Source: Dryococelus australis | Taxonomy: Eukaryota > Arthropoda > Insecta > Phasmatodea > Phasmatidae | Length of the DNA: 64,000 bases | Assembly (NCBI GenBank): GCA_029891345.1 | Contig: CM056995.1 | Coordinates: forward strand, 217,376,547 to 217,440,546 | Direction of reading: 5' to 3' | Notes under the pieces: generated by a model | Databases searched by the model: none | What the model was told of the DNA's origin: nothing | What the model saw: the letters and a program-made list of their open reading frames with translations, nothing else | In this document: positions 36,060 to 48,316 of the stretch, piece after piece | How the letters are laid out: each line of letters starts with the position of its first letter | How positions within the stretch are numbered: the first letter of the stretch is position 1 | Position numbers and translations under genes: made by a program

Positions 36060-39000
36060 TGTATGTAAAGAAACTGCCTATGGTGTATCTAAGTTCGCGA
36101 GGTATGGAAAGCTAAATTGTATTAAAGAACTAAAATTAATTTCCTATTTTTTAGAAGGGTTTAGAAAGATATAGAGATATTATTTACAAAATAGGATAGC
36201 ATATTCCTGCTATAGACACTTACTATCTTTGTAGGTGCAATGTTCATGTTACAATTTGAGTTACATCTTTAAAAATCAAGTACAAAAATCTGTCAAATTG
36301 TCCACTGAAATACATTTTCATTACTCAAACTTCCGTCACACAACAAGCCATACTACCATCGTCGCACCCTGTGCTTGCTGGTGGCCACTTCACTATCGCC
36401 CATTGTCTCCCGTCGTCGCACACACCCAGCAGTAATCGTCATTCTAGATGACGACATAGATAAGCGCCTCAGCTTATACAGTATGTCTAAGATGACCTGC
36501 CCCAGAAGGTTCCTCGCACCTCGACGTGATTACCAGAAAAATCGAGCAATGATTTCTTCCGAGTTATTGACTTTCTCAGCGAGAGCGAGTGACATAGGCA
36601 GCCTGTGTGGTGGCTCCGCATTCCCTCTGCTGCCTGCCTGTGAAGAAAGTCGTGAAGGAGAAGCAGCCACATATAACTATATCATATATATATGTATGTA
36701 TGCAGCGGAAATAAACTCTACAGACAAACTTCAGCAATTTCGGTATCTGATACCTCATCAAAAAATAGGTACTACATTTATAACGACCAATAGCCTAAGT
36801 TTATCCGGGAAGAGTGTAATCATTCTCGAAAATGTAGCTGATGCAGATATTTATTGCTATTAACAAAATGTCTGTAGCATCATCCATTTACACCAGCGTG
36901 ATTGTGGCGACCCGCCCTTGAACTATGCATCATCATGATCACTGAATATATTATTTTGTCCGCTACTTGTTACAAAGAAATGCTGCGCGCCCCGATTTCA
37001 GCTGGCATCCATTGGCATCGTCCCTCGCTAGCATGATGTTGAAAACTTCAGTGGAAATTAATGCAAATGGTGCATCATCGAGGTGTCCGAGAATCGTGCA
37101 TAAGTGTGCAGAGTCCCAGTTGAATATGCCTGTGTACTCCTGGTGATGAGTGGAGTGCTGACGGTTTGGGAGGAATTAAAGAGGGCAAACCATAGTGTTC
37201 CCACTCAAAACCATAAAATTCAAATAAAAACCTCTAAAGTTATACCCTAACCCTCCAAGCAGCAATGGATTTTCCCAGGGGCTGTTGGAACTTCAACATG
37301 CATTTAACATTACGAAATCAAGTCTAAGCATCTCAAACAGTGCTCAAAATGCAGAATCACCTAGAAATATTACACTCTAAAGATGTATCGCATTTTATTC
37401 ATAATTATGCATCTAAATAAAACTGTCTTCTCTTCTAATTTTTTTTTTAAATTGGGAAATTGGGCAAAAGAGAATGTTTTATAGTAAGTAATCTTATTTT
37501 CAATATTCGTTTATGTAACATTTTAGCATAACTTTTGAATTATTAAAATTCAATGCCTTTTAACACACGACTCGATGACTTCACATGCCATGGACCAGGT
37601 TTTGTCAGTTGGAACTATTAGCACAAAGGGGTAGGTACGACCTGCAGTCCCTCTGGGCCCCATCACCTTTGTTGGAGTTTTCTATTTAGTTTACCATATT
37701 TAGTAAATTATCTGGAACAATGGTTTTGAACCTCAGACAAGGCTAGATTAAGACCTTACAGACCTAAGGACATACGATTTTGGTGCCCCCATAACCGAGA
37801 TAAAAATTCACAATATAAACAATATAATAGAAATTAACTTAAATTGCATTTTTAAAAATGCAACAAAACTTAGGGCTCCACTAAGATGGAAATAATGTTT
37901 ATTACCCTGCCACTTAAATCATATCAAAAAATGTTCTCCTATTTTTGTAATTGCATGATTTTTTCCTTCAGATCCTCAAAACTGATGTTATGTTAATACA
38001 CCTTATTGTATACTTAGCAGATATAAGGCGCTTCAGCTGCACCTGTTGCAATTTTGGACAATGCAGTCCACAGTAAAACTGGCAACATGAAATTTATGTG
38101 ATGTCCCCCTTTCACTTGATGTCCTGAGTCTGTGCTTACATTGCTTAATGATTAATCCAGCCTTGCTCGCAGTTTGCCTCCCCTACCCTGTTGGCTCTTG
38201 GGCACCCAGGAGATTAATTTCGTTAGTTAATTTTCGGGTTGCCATTGGTGTTTTCGCAGTTTAGTCCACAAGAGTGGCTTATGTCTGAGCAGGCTTACAT
38301 CTCCAGTTTATTTGCATATTGTCTAGTGTGTTTTGTATCTATTCAAGAATCAATAAAGTGTTTTAAATCAATGTTTGTTGTTCTTGCTTCGCCTCTTTTT
38401 GGTGCTCAGGAATGTAGGATTACTTTAACCCGCAAATACCAGAGGTAACACAGATCTGCAGGGTAGACTGTTAGTAATCTTGTATGTATACAGTCGTGCA
38501 GGCATCAGGAGAGCCTGTATGACTCCCATAACGATGTAGCGAGAGGAATTCATTTTCCCAGGTGGTATTAAGCCTTGAGGAATGTTTGAATCACATCGCC
38601 ATCTCCACCAAATAAGATGCCTGGCACCTAGTCACAGGTCCTATACAAAATATTCCACAACCCAACATCCTACTTCGGTCTAAAGTCCTCTATACTATTC
38701 GTTCCAAAATGTTACAGAACTTAAGAATCCCTGAATTATTACATCACCCTCCTTCATGCTGGAATTACATCACTAATTAGTTCATTCGGCATGCCTTTCT
38801 ATGCAGTGTGGTCTCCCATGTGTGGACTAGAACATTTAATTGTTTTCAGTGTGCAACACAAAATTTCAAATCAAAAAGTGAACTCAAAACTTTACAGGAC
38901 TTCCTCCAAACAGCCAACAAAACAATTGTGGCTGTAACAGTAAAAATTTCAGGGGTTCTGGACACTCTTCCATAAACTGCCAAGTATGTCACAAAGATTT

Positions 39001-42000
39001 CTACCTCAAGTGTGTAATGCAAGAACTGTTGAACAATTTCCATGCCAGAACTTTCACTTGATCAAACTGGGGAAAAAAATTTAAATTTTTTGTACGAACA
39101 GTTTCCCTTGTGAAATCAGCCAACTTTGTAGTCTTGTTATGTGTTACTTCATACACACATGTATAGACAGATGCATATATAAAATATTTGTTCATGATGA
39201 AACACAATTTTCGCAAGACAATTGGTTCAGTTGCCAAATTGTTTATTTTATTTTTTAGTTATACACTCCCAGCATACACAATTCACAACTTTGCAATCAT
39301 GTCTTTATCTATTTTTACATAGTGCTCTTAGCATTGAGCATTTCCATGTTATGACCACCCAATCAATAGGGGAAAGAGTTCACACCCTTTCATCGCAGAT
39401 GTCACAGCTTAGCAACTGAATTGACCAGATCCAAAGCACCAACCTGATTCACAACTACAGCAAGGTTCATCCTTTCACAAGTACTGAGACCCTTGTGCTC
39501 AGCACTAAGCATGTGGTCTGTCTAGGGTACTATACAGAGCCCAAGTGTCTTTCCATGACACAACCAGAGCAGTGTGCTGCTCACTGGCTGGCCTTCCTTC
39601 AAGAGAGGAACACTTTCTGTGTCTCCTTCAGCATACGAAGTTAACCACTACCAGCACGAGTCCAACCCTATAATCGGACACCAGAAAGGATCTCTTGGTG
39701 TTGCCAACCAATTAGCCCGTGCTCCTACTCATTTTCTATGGCATAAGTAACTTGTCAGAAACTGGCTGCTCGACCTGTAATGAGCGACCAGAGCGAACAG
39801 AGGAACCCACATTCACCCCAGAGCACATTGGGCAACAGGAATGGTCGAGGACACTTTATAACCTCATGGAGCATAAGCCTTACACCCATTACAGACCGGT
39901 TGCACATCCAGTCATCGCATAGTAGCTGTGGAAGGTGTATGGGTTTATCACACCATAAGACAAAATCAGTGTTTCCATTCGAACGATTGTTCATCCAAGC
40001 TAACTCAGAAGTGTTTCGAAGCAAAGTCCAGGTGTTGGCATAAAAATGCGAAGCAAGTGTACTAACCATTTTTGCATCAATTTCATGATGTGCACTTCGC
40101 ATTCACTTGATGTCATAAGGTGGAGTCATTGTGGGGTGAAGGTATTTTTGGAAAGGCGATGAGGTTGTAGGTTAGGATTGTGTTGTTTGATTTTACCTCG
40201 TAGGAGCCAGACATCACTCAAGGGTGTGTCAATGATGATGGTGGTGCTCGAGCCTGAAGACTCTGGGCGTTCTCAGGGTGGTGTGGACTGAATCGCTGGG
40301 GCACAATCTCTGTCGGGCTGGTAGCAGTCTCTACAATGTGTCGTTTTACATGTTGAACGCCCACGAATTACACGATGCACATTTAAAAAGGCCTTGAAAA
40401 ATACATCAAACACTTGTGGGAAAATTGGCAGGATTAAAAGGCCCCACTATCTGAAATGCCTTGCAGCTGCCGAAATAAAAGAACAAATGCTCTGTCCGAT
40501 GTTGCATCTACTTGGTGAATCACACTACATGTTTCCTCACAAAACTACTTTACACTGATTTGCCGGGCTTAACCCGCCGGCATGGGTAACACTGATAAAA
40601 GCTCTAGGATGCGACGATTAAGGTGCTGCTTAAACTTCTCCAGGCAATGCTAGCACTGGGGAAGATGAGGGGCGGTGTCCAGGGTGGCAAAAAAAAAATG
40701 GTTCCGGTTAATTAAATGTCTTTTGCAATACTAAATGATAAGTACAAAAGATGTACAACTCTGAATGTTCACACTCTTAAAAACTACTTATAATAAAATG
40801 GCCTTTCCTCTCTACATGGGTGATACCCCTGATACGTTATGTTTATGTTTGATTAGTTTTACAACAAGCTCACATGGATACTGGAAAAGGTCCATATTAT
40901 ACTGAAATTTGATACTGGCCAATGTAAGGAATATTATTTATTATTTATACTGTGCATATGCACATGAAATAATTATGGATATTGAATAAGAATATTTACA
41001 CTCAATATTTACACCCACGTCATGGTAGAACGGTATTGCATATAGTGTTTCATCATGCACATTAGGACACAACAAATAACCCTTCATAAAATACATAACT
41101 AGATACCACCCAAAAATATCTTATAACTAACACAATACAAAAACACTTGATCGCTTGAGGGAAAACAATATTTTAAAAGGCCATTTCAAAAATACACATT
41201 TCATTAGCACACACTTGGTATGCCGCACATCTCTATTACATACGAAAGCACTAAGATATATACCGCTGCGTAGAGAAACTGATATTAATAAATAATAACA
41301 GAAAAATAAAAATAAAAAGGCCATGAAAAAAAATGCAATTACACACACACACCCTGCATTAATGCACACTCATGCACTCACACAGAATGCTGAATCGGTG
41401 GAACACAGCTGCCCTCACGTGACATGGAGGTGTATCACTGGTGCGCAAGTAGTCGACATGGGTAACGACCTAGCATGAGATGCGTGGCACACGTCAAATA
41501 TTACATTGTTGACTATGACCTCCATGTGAAATGTTGGCGAGCTAAACCTTAACCCCAATGACCCCATAACTTTGAATGACTTTAAATAAATAAAACTCAA
41601 AATAATTTCCAAAATAGTTCAAAACAAAAAATAAGTTTAAAAACTAAAGATGGCAGGTAGCGCAATCAGCGGTGAAGCACTCAACGTGACCAACAGTCGA
41701 CTGACATCCCAACTCCTCCAATTTTTAATATCTGATTGTGCAAATTCACATAAGCCCCCATCACAACAAGACAATCCATAAAATTGCTCTTCAGTATTGG
41801 TTAATTGTTTGATGGTCGCATGATATCTCGTCCTCTGCAGATAATTAATGTAGCCAAAGGTGCACCACATCACTACTTTATCTGATGCGAGAGGTGACAG
41901 ATCACACTCTCTTCCTTGATGTTTCAGCATTGCTACTCGCAAACTGTTTTGGTAAAACCTTCGAGAATTCGAATGTACGAGGGCAGACAGAGTGGTAAAC

Positions 42001-42030
42001 AGAAATATATTTTCTGTTATTCTCAGACAT
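36060..42030. other. No gene recognised
   Basis: Several medium frames exist (36375-36863 + of 162 codons, 39755-40102 - of 115 codons, 41637-41942 - of 101 codons), but none shows a domain, and they overlap others on the opposite strand. A phrase like TTGGTxxxxTGTTATCTCATCTCCTGCAGATAA is shared between about 34796-34843 and 41798-41848, so an unnamed dispersed repeat is present. This may be intergenic. Confidence 0.4.
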
Positions 42031-42039
42031 CAATACTTC

Positions 42040-42620
42040 GATCACTCCCAATAGTTCAGAATCATCACCAATCCTCTGCAATCCTCCTGCCCAATACTCA
42101 CAATTCCTCCTCTGCAATGCTCAGCAAACCTCAATAACCCCCCTTACCAATACCCTTCAATCCTCTGCAGTCCACAGGAATACTTCGCAATCCTCCTCTG
42201 CAATCTACAGTAATCCTCTGAAATCATCACCAATCCTTACGAATCAGCACCGAATGCACCACAGTTAGCACCTCAACACCACACTGCAGTTAGCACTGCA
42301 CCCACCACAGTTGGCACCACATGCACTAAACGTATCACTGCAAGCACTGCATGCACCACAGTTAGCACAGCATACATTGCATACACTGCAGTAAATACCA
42401 CATGTGCAGTCCTCTTCCACAATCCTACACAATACTCTGCAATTCTCGGCAATTGCTCCGCCTGTCCTGCAATCAGTACTATAGGCTCTGCAATCGCTCT
42501 GCCTACTCTGCAATCAGCACCATAAATTGCTCCAAGTGCTCCACAATCAGCACCATATTCTGTGCAGTCGCTTCACAATACTTCACAATCCTCCTCCACA
42601 ATCCTTAGTGACGTGTGTAA
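42040..42620. repeat. Degenerate low-complexity repeat (CAATCCTC / CACCACAGTTAGCAC)
   Basis: Two interleaved short motifs recur. CAATCCTCYGCAATC-like 15-mers occupy 42050-42240 and 42410-42600, and GCACCACAGTTRGCAC-like 15-18-mers occupy 42255-42400. On the - strand the middle reads as a Cys/Ala/Gly/Ser-rich frame (42513-42265), which is best explained by the repeat. Confidence 0.7.
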
Positions 42621-44239
42621 CGTGTCCTGTCCGAAGCCCGTTTGGCAGCCTCAGCGCCACGAAGCTATGCAGTTGGGATGCACACTCGAAGAGCAGAGCA
42701 GCAAGTGCAGTGCAGTGCAAGTGTGGACGCAACACAACAAAAACTTTAGCATGTAGCATCAGAGCACCCGCTGCAGGGAATTAATATAAAATAGATATTG
42801 ATTTTCAGTTATATCTTTTATGCAAAGTTTTGGGTGTAATATGTAAACATGGGCGTTCACGTTTTTACGTCATTTAGGCAAGGAAAAAACCTCAGTGCAT
42901 TTCAGAGTGAGTAAAGTTTGTTTTTCAGTGTTTCATTTTGTATGATTCACAATGTGTGCTATCCTCACCTCATTCACCCAAATGTAAACAGTGTTCCATC
43001 TGAAATGTTAATTTTAAGAATTATTTACACATGTTCCAGCGCAAGGTAAGGAACGCAAAAGGTTACTATGTATTTTGCAAAGTTAAGAAATTATATCCAC
43101 ATGGCCCGTCAAACTCGGTCGGTGTGCCACGGCGTGCAAGTTAGTCAGCTACGAGCATCTCGGGGGTGCAGTTGCTTGTTACAGCGGGTCGGGTTTTGCA
43201 CGTTCTTGCAGCCTTCAACTTTTGTTTTTCAATCAATCAATCTCCATAGTTTTAATTCACCGGAACCGTCGTTCTTTGGCTGCCCGAGACACCACCCCCT
43301 CCTTCCTCAGTGCTTGCATCGCCTGGGGAATATTAAAACTTTGCACATAATTTTATCGGCTACGCGCTATTTTGACAGCATTACCTCACCAGCAGGTTGA
43401 AGTCTTGAAGTTTGATTATATATGTAAATTGTAGGCCTGAAAGCCTTTGTAAATAAACGGCATAATTTACTCAATGAGAACTGTTCATGTGGACATTATT
43501 TTGTGGCCTTTGGGCTCTTCAGAGCACGGGCCCTTAGAATACCCACACCTTTTCACTCGGTGTCGTTGTTCGTTAATGTGCAAGTATCGTGCGTGTAAAC
43601 ATAGGCGTGTGACTAGCCGATAAGTCTCTCTGTCAACTTAATCGGCGAGCTTTTGCATGCTGCAATACTATGAAATATGGGTGTGTAAGCTGACCTGTAC
43701 TGGCCACTGCACACTACGCATTTGGGATAATGGTACGGCGCATGTATAAGGAGCAGCAGTCCAGGATAGCATTGGTCGTTGGCCGAACGACCCTGGAGGA
43801 AACCTCTCCACTATGTCTGGCACCCCGGGTAAAATAACCTTCAAAATTTCATTGCTCCTTAAATTCTGCCTCTACCCAATGAGGCACCATGGCACCACGT
43901 CAACAGGAATCCTATAAAATCCTCACCAATTCTCCGATCAATCCCAATCCCTTGATCGATCCTTCGATCAATCCTTTGGTTTGACGTCTGTTCCCACCTA
44001 TATGTATAGAAATTACATTCATTCAATAACTCTCTCCAAATTGGTACATATTGAGTAAATTAATGTTTTGTATTCAGCCCACTACCCATGCATTTTAAAC
44101 TTTAAGTCTTCATCAATAATCTGTATGCAAATCTTTTATCTTAATAGTTGTGTGTTAATAGAAACACTTTAAAAGTTATAACGGATTAAATAATAAATCA
44201 CAAAAAATTAAAAATGCAATTATTTTATTTTTAAGATGT

Positions 44240-44442
44240 CATGCTTGTTTGTACAGATTACAATATATGAAGGAAGCAGTTTATCACATAATGCAATATA
44301 GTGCCTGATCTTCAGATCACTAATGATTGACTATATCTCGTTAATGTGCGATAAATCTCTGCCTTATAGCAAGGCGATCAAATGTCTGAGTCTATTAACA
44401 AGTTGATTAGAGTCTTTGGGAAATATGTAGCCAGTATTCTCA
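44240..44442. other. No gene recognised
   Basis: AT-rich spacer just beyond the decayed zinc-finger frame on the - strand. Nothing further is seen. Confidence 0.3.
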
Positions 44443-45076
44443 GTGTCTTCTGCCTTCTTCATGTCGCTCGTTGCAGCAAATGAGGTAGAGGGCTGTGTCA
44501 GAGCATCCAGAAAATCAACATCATCTTCAGCACCGTCACTGTCTGCATGTTTATTTCTATCAATGCTTTCTTCGTGGTCATCTTCACCTCCTATTTTGTA
44601 TTCTATATTAAATTTACTTTATTTTGTTGCAGGAGTTGTATGGTCATCAGCACTTAGAGTTGATGGCCATTTATTTCGAAGTTCATCTATTTGACGAGGA
44701 AGTCTAGACAGTGTATATTTCACACGAACCGACACTACTGCACTCATTCCATCTTTAGCATTAACTATCTCATCATAATATCCCGTGGAATCAGTACCGT
44801 ACCCATCGATGCAGCAAGCGGTATTGGTGGCAACACTCGTTGACTCTCAAAAGACGAATCCTTGCAGTTCTTTGTGTGTTTCTTCAGTGTATCGCCTTGC
44901 CTAAACTGCAGATGCCCAGTGTCGTAATGATTCCTCATGAGAAAAATACTCTTTGTACAGGTGGTTCTCTCAAGTCGCTGAGCATTTTGACTGAAGGTGA
45001 AAACTCGATCGCAGAATTGGCAACAACAATCAGGCTGCGATGATGCAGGTAGTGGTTCCATGTTCGTTGAGGTCAA
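44440..45076 (-). pseudogene. Decayed zinc-finger-like coding fragment
   Basis: The - strand frame 45076-44765 begins MTSTNMEPLPASSQP and has a CxxC of C2H2 type (CCQFCDRVFTFSQNA), then HYDTGHLQFRQGDTLKKHTK, where the second finger seems partly lost. After a frame change near 44850 the match-like coding continues (DGYGTDSTGYYDEIVNAKDG, VSVRVKYTLSRLPRQ), has a stop at about 44624, and then a charged acidic tail (IGGEDDHEESIDRN...). I do not recognise the family. Coherent amino-acid composition across the frame change suggests a former gene or repeat ORF rather than noise. It lies 663 bp from the GCC1-like start, in divergent orientation. Confidence 0.4.
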
Positions 45077-45599
45077 AGGCTGACCTTCGTATTCACATTA
45101 TTCATCTTTGTGGTAAGACGAGAGATCTCTTCTTTATCGGTGGTCACCTTATAATGTTAGAACGACAAATGCAATTGTTCTATATAAACACGAATATTTT
45201 ATACAGTAAAGAACGTAGTTTGTGCCCACAGAAGGTCTTCTGCAATATTTTTTTTAGTGTAAAAAAGTGGAGCATTCTGAGAAAACCCACATATGCTTTA
45301 CATATGCTTTCATGCCAGGAGTAAAATATAATTGGAATACACACAAATACCATCACATATATGTATGCATACAATCATATTAAAATAATATATTGTTATA
45401 TAAGTGACTGCGTATATTTTGAATTCTTATACACATGCGACACTTGTCACCCTGGCGCCGAAATTTTTAGTTTCCAATTTAAAAATCTTAGCAGCAACAC
45501 AGTGCGAGTGCAGACTAAAACGCGTGTTATTCGGCCAGTGCACTCTGAGTGCAGTGCAGAGCAACAATTGGAATTCGCGTTAAGTTAATGTCTGCGCCT

Positions 45600-45739
45600 A
45601 CATTTTTTTTCTCCTACCTCCATGATTTTTCTGCTGTCTTCTCTATGGTGTGTTTACTTTGTAATGTTTACAACGTGATGTAAACATGATGACGTTTGGT
45701 TGGAGATAACTCGTGTAAAGTTTTACGTTTTTCTGAAAA
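45600..45739 (+). promoter_or_regulatory. Probable 5' UTR/promoter-proximal region of the GCC1-like gene
   Basis: Sequence immediately 5' of the first coding exon, containing no upstream in-frame extension that I would prefer. A TATA box is not evident. The transcription start cannot be placed from the sequence. Confidence 0.3.
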
Positions 45740-45824
45740 ATGGAAGGCATGAATAAAAAGGACCTCCTTTTAACAGTGAATAAACAAAAAGACCAGCTGT
45801 CAAGATATGAAAACCGTTTGAGAG
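45740..45824 (+). CDS. GCC1: GCC1-like golgin, coding exon 1
   Basis: ATG at 45740 opens MEGMNKKDLLLTVNKQKDQL then SRYENRLR, and the exon ends in phase 1 at 45824. The K-K-D-L-L ... Q-K ... L ... Y ... R-L pattern matches the N-terminus of animal GRIP and coiled-coil domain protein 1, a peripheral trans-Golgi golgin that tethers vesicles through its coiled coil and binds Arl-type GTPases through a C-terminal GRIP domain. Reading on gives a TAG after three codons. Splicing after AGAG at a GC donor (GCAAGT) to 48003 instead creates Asp and continues DVVTAYKGLLKEKEAL, the family sequence. A second ATG four codons later could also be used. Confidence 0.85.
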
Positions 45825-48002
45825 GCAAGTAGACAATTTTTGTCACCATGTATTTATTACATTAAAATATTCACCCTTATAGTTACACGGAGTTTATTTC
45901 GTTGCAAAAGTTGCGAGATACTTTTTATTTACTATAAATTCTTTTATTATGCCTACCGCAGTCATCCCAATGTGTAGTTATACCCAGTTTCTTTTCCTTC
46001 CACAGTGCTTTCAGGTAGAGAGGATGGTAGGAAAGGGAAGAAAGGCTCTGGGTATGCTGGGAAGGGTGCTGAATGGAGTCAGCTGTGAGGTGAAGGAGAA
46101 GGCGTATGGCACAATGGTACTGCCAATGTTAGAATATGCTGCAGCAGTATGGGACCCGTATGTGGAGGTGGAGGTGCGAGAACTGGAAAAGGTGCAGAGA
46201 AAGGCAGCTAGATGGGTAAAGGGTAGGTGGAGAAGGCAGGGGCAGGATGATGAGGAAGAAGGGAACTATAGGCCATCAGTGATGATGAAAGAAATGGGGT
46301 GGAGCTCATTGAAGGACAAGAGGAAAGTTGAACGGCTAGTCAGGATGTACAGGGTAGTGAATGAAGAGGGAGGATGGGGAGGGCTACACTGCAAGCTAAG
46401 TAAGGGGGTGTTTAGAGGAAGAGGAAACAACAGTGAGAAGCTTCAGAGGGTGTGGAGGAGAATGGAGCCGAAGTAGGCAGTCCATGCTTGTGAGGTCTGT
46501 GAGGGAGTGGAATGTGTTGAGGGAGTAATTGGTATCTGTGAGAGGGGTTGGTAAGTTCAGGAAGGGAAAGGAGTTGGTTGGTAAAGGAGAGTTGAGAGAG
46601 CTCGCCACCGGGCAGTAGCCTAATTGCGAGTGTATGTATATGTATACTGTTTTTACTGCTCCCTGTAATCTATATCCTTATTCATTTTAAGTATTGTGCC
46701 CTTCGTTGTCTTTCATTGGTAGTAGTGTATTTCATTCATGCTGTAGTAGTAGTCCAAGAAACTCCTTCTACTTCCCTATATTTTTGCATTAGGCTTAGAG
46801 GCATGTGAGGCTGAACTTTGTGTTTATTTATATACTTGCAAATTTAGATACCAGCACAAGATAGGGAATCTGTGGGCGCCTGGATGCCAGGTAGCAGCAA
46901 CTGCCAAGAAAGCTTACAGAGTATGTAATAACATGAAAAGCTTACAGTGTATGGAATAACACATGAACTTGGTCGCAGCGATTGTTAAGATCTGGAGTGG
47001 CATGCACACAACTAAGGCTGTTGCATTCTAGTTGCTCTATTTTCTTTGGGGGTGTGTGACCACGGGTCACGGGTAGTGGCACGTAGTGTGTTTTTTTTAC
47101 AGGATAAGCAATTTATACATACAAACACACAACTTCCAACTTTGCTTACCCTCCACATGTATTTACCATTTCATAGTAGACTATCTAACATAAGTTATAA
47201 AAACGGAAACCAAAATGAATGTAATAATAACTAAACTGAATATTATTTTGAGAGATTTTACAAATTATAAGAAAAGTCTCATTTTCCCTAACACTTTCAT
47301 CCACTTTCTTAGGGAAAATGAAGGGTAAAGATGCATACCCTGCCGAAGGAACGCAGTCAAGAATGTAGCGTGTTGTTGCTTGCAATTTTGATTCATTGCT
47401 AGTCCCTCCCGTCTGTGGAAATAAATACTAGATAGCAGCACTATGCGTGTACAGTACGAGAGTTATTGAAATTGTTTTTCGAATCAGAAACTCAGAATTA
47501 AAATTGTTTAAGTTATGGCGAAAACTATAAAGGGTCAAACATTTCCAAAATGTATAGGGTAAACATTGCCTACTTTGCATCTATAGAATCAACACCACTG
47601 GTCACGCGACCTGACCACCTAATGCGTGGGCATCCTTAAACTAAGATAGATCATGCCAGTGCAATTAAATATGAAGAAAATTGCTTTTAAAAAAAATTAT
47701 AATTTTTATGCCTTCTTTTACTGTACTGTATGTGGAGTTAGTGCAAGATAAATTATGCTCAGGGTGGAATTTTTTTCAGTACAGTCGACAATTGGAATAT
47801 GTAATACAATTAATTATAAGTTTGATTTAATGCAGTCCAATGCATTTATTGGAATTGGCTATAAGCAATTAATAATAATATTGTATGAAGAATTTGTAAT
47901 GAGTTGTTCCATGGTGCACATATATCAAACTGTTGGAGCTAAGTTTTTCTTGAGTAGCCGAGAGGGTGGGGTCTGAGGCATGCTTGTCAATGTTTGTTAC
48001 AG
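45825..48002 (+). other. GCC1-like intron 1 (GC-AG type)
   Basis: 2178 bp, starting GCAAGT and ending GTTTGTTACAG. The donor context AG|GCAAGT is the strong consensus for the minor GC-AG class of U2 introns. A GT donor four bases later (GTAGAC) would put exon 2 out of frame. The intron contains a LINE 3' end at 45949-46615 and otherwise unassigned sequence. Confidence 0.8.
45949..46615 (+). mobile_element. Non-LTR retrotransposon (LINE) 3' fragment
   Basis: A 175-codon frame gives the C-terminal, thumb-side part of a non-LTR reverse transcriptase: KALGMLGRVLNGVSCEVKEK, then AYGTMVLPMLEYAAAVWDP, then ELEKVQRKAARWVKGR and MMKEMGWSSLKDKRKVERL. After TAG at 46474 the match continues in another frame (SVREWNVLRE, GVGKFRKGKELVGK) to a natural-looking end ELATGQ near 46617, followed by TATG-rich tail sequence. 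The pattern LPxLEYAAxVWDP is typical of CR1/Jockey-type LINEs. It lies in intron 1 in the sense orientation and is 5'-truncated, as most LINE copies are. Confidence 0.8.
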
Positions 48003-48154
48003 ACGTGGTGACAGCTTACAAAGGGCTGCTGAAAGAGAAGGAGGCGCTAGAGGAGGGCTTGAAGGCTCTCAGTGAATCAGCAGAGAGCAGGAAGGAAGAG
48101 CCAGCTGCAGGAGCGAGTCAGGAGGCCGTCGTGTCAGATGCTTCATCGCCAGAG
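48003..48154 (+). CDS. GCC1: GCC1-like golgin, coding exon 2
   Basis: The 152-bp exon completes the Asp codon split by intron 1, then gives VVTAYKGLLKEKEALEEGLK and ALSESAESRKEEPAAGASQE, ending SSPE at 48154 in phase 0. The acceptor is GTTTGTTACAG and the donor AGAG|GTACAG. The segment DVVxAYKxLLKEKEAL is the best-conserved N-terminal stretch of GCC1 and begins its coiled coil. The second half is Ser/Glu/Ala-rich and likely a flexible linker. Upstream of the acceptor the same frame extends openly to 47966, but that part is intron. Confidence 0.9.
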
Positions 48155-48316
48155 GTACAGTGCATTGTGCTCCCAACTCCTCACTGAATATATTATTGAA
48201 AAGTTTGTACTTTGTTGTTTTGAATTTGGTTAACTTGTAGGTTTCTTTCTATGAAGGTCAAAATCAATTGTTTCCTAATTTTAACCTTGTTCTAATTGTT
48301 TCAAAAAAACCGCTAT

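Noticed and set aside
36375-36863. 162-codon + strand ORF
   Set aside because: Ordinary length for a stop-poor stretch, no motif recognised, and low-complexity (TA-rich) part inside; not enough to call a gene.
39755-40102. 115-codon - strand ORF
   Set aside because: No recognisable domain, and an overlapping + strand frame of similar length is open as well.
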